Shown: piece after piece, positions 61,365 to 64,000 of the stretch
Layout of the letters: each line of letters opens with the position of its first letter
Position numbering within the stretch: the stretch's first letter is position 1
Source: Hyperoodon ampullatus
Lineage: Eukaryota > Chordata > Mammalia > Artiodactyla > Ziphiidae
Reading direction: 5' to 3'
Assembly: GCA_949752795.1 (NCBI GenBank)
Contig: OX457056.1
Coordinates: forward strand, 94,634,942-94,698,941
DNA: 64,000 nucleotides
Notes under the pieces: generated by a model
What the model was told of the DNA's origin: nothing
Databases searched by the model: none
Seen by the model: only the letters and a program-made list of their open reading frames with translations
Position numbers and translations under genes: made by a program

Positions 61365-63466
61365 CGTACGCGGACCTCTCACCACTGTGGCCTCTCCCGT
61401 TGCGGAGCAACAGGCTCCGGACGCGCAGGCTCAGCGGCCATGGCCCACGGGCCCAGCCGCTCCGCGGCATGCGGGATCCTCCCGGACCAGGGCATGAACC
61501 CGTGTCCCCTGCATCGGCAGGCGGACCCCCAACCACTGCACCACCAGGGAAGCCCTGCCCCTCTTTATTGAGAAAAAAAAAGTAGATTTGTTCTAAATTA
61601 TATATTAGAAAGAAAACTTAGATTTGTCCTAAGTTGTATATTAGCATTTCAAAATAGCTTCTGTTCTGTCAAGTGAAACATCTGAAATTGCCAATATTCA
61701 ACCATTTTTACCTATAAAAATGGCAATTTCAGATGCTTCAGACTATTCCTTGACTTAGTCACTTGCCTCTGTCCTTTCTCCATTTTGTTTTACTTAATTC
61801 CTTTGCTGTTTGGTCATCTATCTTTCTCTCCTTAAATGTAGTATTCTTGTCCATCACTTACTAATTAGTGAGGCCATTACTGGTTTCAGGCTTGATGCTT
61901 GGAACTTGCAGAGGCAAGTCACGTCTCTCAGGCCACATGCTTCTCCCTGCAGTGGGGCTGGCCTTGTGTCAGAGCCCTCAGGGTTGCCATCTCGCCAACA
62001 TTAGCCTCCAGTGTCTTGGTGGTTGAGTGTGTTGAGGAAATAACCTTTAAGAAATTTATGGTAATTTTCCATGCCTTGAATAGTGGCTTAATTTGTTCTG
62101 AGTAGCTTTCATTTTTTTTTTTTAAACCATTTCAGGGTTGAACATTCTGATCAGTGAATGATTCATAAGCTTTCTGTTCTGTTGTTGAATATGATGTGTT
62201 TCCAGATGTTACTTATTGCCTAAGATGTATTTTAAACCAGTATATTTCATTCAGTCAACAATATGGGCAAGTACATACCTACCTGTATTTACCTCATTAA
62301 GGAATATTACCAAAATCAATGAGAAGAGTATTGCTATTTTTTGAGAATGAGGTGACTAGCTTTAAAAAAAGACAAGACATTTAATTTTTCAGGGCCTTAA
62401 ACGAAGGTGTAGACATTTTTATTTTTATAAATATTAACTAATTGAGATCAATTTTAAGAATACTGAGATCCTTAAGGAACTCATTTTGAAAATCACTTTC
62501 TATAAATCAGTAACTGTTGCTTTGGTTTAATGGAGTTCATATAGTAGCTTTATTAATGTCCATAAACTTGTTTAATGTTTTACTGGACTTTAAAATCATG
62601 GCCACTAACTCCCATTTTAAAAAAAAAGTCTCTAAGCTTTGGGTTATGTTAGAAAACAAATGAGAAATTAGAAAACAAATGAGAAATTATCAACATCTCC
62701 TTTTAAGAGCTAAGTAATCATTCAAGTAAGTAAGACTGTTCATTGGGAATGTTAGCAGTAGCAGCTTTAGTCGTTTTTATTGGTGACAATTGAATGTTCG
62801 TGCTAATAATTGGGGCTTCTTAGTAGAATAAGGTTCTTAAAACAGGACTTTGTTAGCAGTTGAAGTAGAGTGAAGTTTTTGTTTGGACTTTTCTTTTTCA
62901 TTCTTGCAGCCAGATTTTTTTTTAAAATCTTTGACTTGAATCCTTAAAAGCCAGCTTGAACTGATAATTGTGTGTGTGTTTTTTAAACTGCTTCCATCTT
63001 GTCCTTTCTAACAATGTTTTATGACTAATCCATTCTGAGGGAGTGTCTGGGTAAAGGTTTGGACCTTGAGTGAAAATAACTAGACTGAACGCATGAGTCA
63101 CAACTGACCTATAAACAATCCCCAGGAAGTGATCTGTTTCCCAGTTTTCTCCTCCAAAGACTGGGCAGTACTGTTTCATAAACGACTAAGAGAAAGCAGA
63201 AAGATAAATGTATTTTTAGTCACTGTCAGAAAATGAATTTAAAAAATGAACACTGGAAATTTAGCTTCTTGTGGATATTTCCTGTTTGTAGTTGTATTTG
63301 ACATTGTCTTTTAAGCTTTAATGTAGCATGAAGTTCGAATGAAATATGGGTAGTATTTTTAAAATTTAAACCTGTGTACGTTTCTAGCCAGCTAATATTC
63401 TTTGCTTACTTTCCTCTGCTTTTTTCATACCTTTTTACTCTCCAGAACTGCCTAAAGTTACAGAAG
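48872..63466 (+). CDS. EXOC1: EXOC1, exocyst complex component 1 (Sec3), N-terminal part; gene runs past window end
   Basis: Joined exons 48872-48995, 52749-52879, 60158-60317 and 63446-63466 total 436 nt: 145 codons plus one base. The protein opens [20 protein letters not shown], which I recognise as EXOC1. EXOC1 is the Sec3 subunit of the octameric exocyst that tethers secretory vesicles to the plasma membrane. The part seen covers the PH-like Sec3 PIP2-binding domain (about residues 30-135), including a lysine run KKKK at 31-34, the KVVKVKK strand at 51-57, DLHF at 91-94 and [10 protein letters not shown] at 117-126. The coiled-coil and exocyst C-terminal domains lie beyond the window. All splice sites are GT-AG and in frame, with no disabling change. 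Start ATG 48872 lies 11 bases into its exon, with A at -3. Confidence 0.97.
49086..49365 (+). mobile_element. CHR-type SINE ('tccagtggttaagaa' subtype)
   Basis: Target duplication aaaatattctc at 49075-49085 and 49366-49376. It begins 90 bases downstream of the EXOC1 exon 2 donor. Confidence 0.93.
49466..49782 (-). mobile_element. Long CHR-type SINE
   Basis: A T run, 'ggccgcgttgggtcttcgtt', to 'ccaccagggaagtccc'. Target duplication acaaaagtatt(c/t)c at 49453-49465 and 49783-49795. It faces the SINE at 49086-49365 across 100 bases. Confidence 0.93.
49796..51530 (-). mobile_element. Old L1 (L1ME-type) 3' part
   Basis: Antisense L1 3' UTR and ORF2 wording runs from 'cctcccccattaagaggtaa' through 'gtgagattgctgggtcatag' to 'cccctaggtatttgtttatt', highly diverged. 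A SINE interrupts it at 51216-51409. Confidence 0.7.
51216..51409 (-). mobile_element. Short CHR-type SINE
   Basis: Contains 'ttggctgtgccgggtcttag' to 'ggaccaccagggaagtccc'. Target duplication aagttttat(g/a)atttta at 51200-51215 and 51410-51425. Confidence 0.92.
51531..52545 (-). mobile_element. L1 (L1M-type) 3' part
   Basis: Antisense L1 3' UTR ('tttagagcagctttaggttt', 'cagtccctggcaaccattga') and ORF2 end ('acattccattgtctagatgt', 'gaatgcagttgctggataat'). It ends about 200 bases before EXOC1 exon 3. Confidence 0.85.
52749..52879 (+). CDS. EXOC1: EXOC1 exon 3
   Basis: The 131-nt exon encodes residues 42-85 ([10 protein letters not shown] ... VDAKDAIK). The acceptor is attcaacag and the donor aaa|gtatgt. 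It is rich in basic residues, as expected for the lipid-binding face. Length and phases equal EXOC1L exon 2. Confidence 0.96.
52880..54505. other. EXOC1: EXOC1 intron 3, proximal non-repeat stretch
   Basis: No named repeat is found. A GC-richer patch at 53,600-53,780 and an 84-codon open frame (53,810-54,064) without protein-like features lie here. A short T run is at about 53,106-53,115. Confidence 0.35.
54531..54730 (-). mobile_element. CHR-2-type SINE
   Basis: A T run, 'gcggtatgtgggcctcgtgc' to 'gccaccagggaagccc'. Target duplication acattaataatttttt at 54515-54530 and 54731-54746. Confidence 0.94.
54741..55051 (-). mobile_element. Long CHR-type SINE, older than its neighbour
   Basis: Contains 'ttatggctgtgttgcatctt' to 'gccaccagggaagtccc'. 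Its target duplication tgcatcaca(c/t)att lies at about 54508-54519 and 55053-55064, outside the neighbouring SINE. That neighbour therefore inserted later, into this element's flank and tail. Confidence 0.9.
55214..57669 (-). mobile_element. 5'-truncated L1, split by a 365-bp insertion
   Basis: The - strand shows an L1 3' UTR, the ORF2 C-terminus (a frame of over 270 codons with few breaks at 55,442-56,280) and ORF2 continuing to 57,669. An insertion at 56,296-56,660 interrupts it. It is similar to the L1 at 755-2035. Confidence 0.9.
56296..56660 (+). mobile_element. L1 3' end with candidate 3'-transduced sequences
   Basis: Inserted in the opposite orientation to its host L1, between repeats of 'aaaaa(ga)t/cttgctgt'. 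Order: about 200 bp of L1 3' end to 'ccaatgaagatgtag' plus A run; about 20 bp ('ttaaatgtggctgctctgc') plus A run; about 125 bp of non-L1 sequence with AATAAA at about 56,626, then a final A run. Confidence 0.75.
57685..58386 (-). mobile_element. Second 5'-truncated L1 at the same target
   Basis: Antisense L1 3' end of an older subfamily ('agtatagttgatttacaatg', 'ttccctgtgctatacagtaa', 'ttcattgtatatatgtacca'). Flanked by (t)gcaattacctttt at 58385-58398 and acaattaccttttt at 57671-57684. Confidence 0.88.
58400..59340. other. EXOC1: EXOC1 intron 3, non-repeat stretch
   Basis: AT-rich, with no repeat or exon that I recognise. Confidence 0.35.
59320..59360 (+). repeat. (TG)n/(GC)(AC) alternating purine-pyrimidine tract
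   Basis: tgtgtgtgtgtgcgcacgca and neighbours: an alternating tract that can take Z-form. Confidence 0.85.
59360..59640 (-). mobile_element. Old L1 3'-UTR fragment
   Basis: Contains 'tgtaaccaccgctacaatca', 'gatacagaagtattacaaca', 'ctcctgacaaccactaatct', as in L1ME 3' UTRs in antisense. Confidence 0.55.
59688..60020 (-). mobile_element. Long CHR-type SINE just upstream of EXOC1 exon 4
   Basis: T18 then 'gctgcattgggtctgttgct' to 'gccaccagggaagtccct'. Target duplication cttttagt(c/a)gattt at about 59674-59687 and 60021-60034. It ends 137 bases before the exon 4 acceptor. Confidence 0.93.
60158..60317 (+). CDS. EXOC1: EXOC1 exon 4
   Basis: The 160-nt exon encodes residues 86-138 plus one base, starting [15 protein letters not shown] and ending SSQLLE. 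The acceptor is ttctttcag and the donor gaag|gtaaag. It ends the PH-like domain. A long SINE (59688-60020) ends 137 bases upstream of the acceptor, close to where the branch point should be. Confidence 0.96.
60530..60800. mobile_element. Old L1-like fragment
   Basis: Words such as 'ggcaccatagtattccattg' and 'tatactataattttttaact' suggest antisense L1/L1ME. Weak. Confidence 0.4.
60805..61050 (+). mobile_element. MIR SINE, near complete
   Basis: Sense MIR in order: 'actctggagtcagactgcct', 'gggttcaaatactggctttg', 'tagctgtgtgacctcgggtt', 'gataataatagtatcgac', 'aatgccagatatatagtaag'. Confidence 0.88.
61336..61555 (-). mobile_element. CHR-2-type SINE
   Basis: T27, 'gccgtacgcggacctctcac' to 'caccaccagggaagccc'. 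Target duplication tgc(t/c)cctcttt at 61325-61335 and 61556-61566. Confidence 0.94.
61585..61739. repeat. Imperfect tandem duplication and a strong inverted repeat
   Basis: About 61,585-61,608 ('agatttgttctaaattatat') is repeated at about 61,619-61,643 ('agatttgtcctaagttgtat'). Positions 61675-61693 and 61721-61739 are inverted repeats matching 18 of 19 bases. Confidence 0.85.
61760..63445. other. EXOC1: EXOC1 intron 4, distal non-repeat stretch
   Basis: No exon or named repeat is found apart from a 19-bp tandem duplication, agaaaacaaatgagaaatt, at 62651-62669 and 62670-62688. The last 30 bases carry the microexon's pyrimidine tract. Confidence 0.4.
63446..63466 (+). CDS. EXOC1: EXOC1 exon 5, 21-nt microexon
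   Basis: The 21-nt exon lies between ttactctccag and gaag|gtgcgt. Joined to the g from exon 4 it reads E-L-P-K-V-T-E plus one base, which continues the known EXOC1 sequence. Being 7 codons long with phase 1 on both sides, it could be skipped without a frameshift. Confidence 0.9.
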
Positions 63467-64000
63467 GTGCGTAACACCTTTTCTTCTTATTCTATTCCAT
63501 AGATTTTTATTACTTGACATTGTTATGTACTGTTGGTTGCATATTTTATGAAATTGTGTGCAGGGAAAAGTATATTACTACAAAATCCATATGGTAATAA
63601 AAATCGATGATAGTATTCATTATTCACTTACAAAGAGCTGTTTTATGGAAGAGAAAATACTTCTGAAGCAGTTATGATCATTTAAAATATTTGTTTATTT
63701 TTAAATATTTACTTGTGCAAGGAGCTGTACAGAATGGTTTAGGCATTCCCTGCCCCCTAGCGGCTAAGAAGCTGTCACACATGACAGTTTAACATTTCCA
63801 CAGTGACTGTTTCAAAGGACTAGGAGCTCGGTGATGCTACTGTAAGGAACTTATATTTACATACTGTAATCTGTAATTGCCTGTACCAAAAGTTTTATCC
63901 CCCTCCTTTTTTTTCTGGGACATTAACTAAATCGGCCTAATTGCCATTCTTAAGAGTAAACCGTTCGTTACTTTGAATTAGGTGTTTTTTGTTCTAGGAC
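63467..64000. other. EXOC1: Start of EXOC1 intron 5
   Basis: Intronic. A pyrimidine tract with AG ('tgttttttgttctag') ends at 63997, three bases before the window end. It looks like an acceptor but cannot be verified here. Confidence 0.4.

Noticed and set aside
1..64000. CRISPR array, operon, phage or bacterial defence system
   Set aside because: Spliced vertebrate genes, L1/SINE/LTR content and intron sizes all show a mammalian genome. No regularly spaced direct repeats are present.

Overview
The window is mammalian nuclear DNA, very probably from a cetacean (whale or dolphin). Two things show this. First, it carries coding exons, with vertebrate splice sites, of two exocyst genes. Second, it holds at least 14 copies of tRNA-derived SINEs that read 'cttccctggtggcgcag' at the head and 'gagaggcccgcgtaccgc' before the A tail. 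These are the CHR-type SINEs of cetaceans and hippos. I saw no BovB/ART2 (ruminant) or PRE1 (pig) repeats. There are no bacterial, phage, CRISPR or operon features.

Layout. Positions 1-5,300 are intergenic, with an L1, L2 and MaLR remnants. EXOC1L (+ strand) is complete in three coding exons (5305-5425, 14071-14201, 19882-20148), encodes 172 residues and has a nearby AATAAA signal. Positions 20.4-44.2 kb are intergenic and repeat-dominated: old L1 3' ends (20.4-27.5 kb), several SINEs, a nearly full-length but dead L1 on the - strand (30,514-36,659) with a SINE inside it, MIRs, a decayed ERVL-type provirus with two LTRs (about 38.3-42.5 kb), and L2 pieces. A CpG island at about 44.5-45.0 kb is the EXOC1 promoter with a non-coding first exon. 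The 5' third of EXOC1 (+) follows: coding exons 48872-48995, 52749-52879, 60158-60317 and a 21-nt microexon 63446-63466, giving 145 codons plus one base. The gene continues past the window.

How the genes relate. EXOC1 (Sec3) is the exocyst subunit that helps dock secretory vesicles at PIP2-rich plasma membrane through an N-terminal PH-like domain, and that domain is what this window encodes. EXOC1L is a stand-alone version of the same domain. The first two coding exons of the pair match in intron phase and almost in length (121 or 124 nt, then 131 nt), and the third coding exons start at the same residue, so the two genes are a tandem paralogous pair. They read in the same direction about 24 kb apart.

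The most unusual structures are retrotransposon events that can be read from target-site duplications: a candidate serial 3' transduction by an L1 (56,296-56,660), two L1s inserted one after the other at one target (three copies of the target sequence), and a SINE nested in the duplication of an older SINE. There is also a perfect 42-bp palindrome beside an (AT)n tract and an 18/19 inverted repeat in an EXOC1 intron. I did not find a new multi-gene system. Repeat family names come from memory of consensus sequences, not from a database run.
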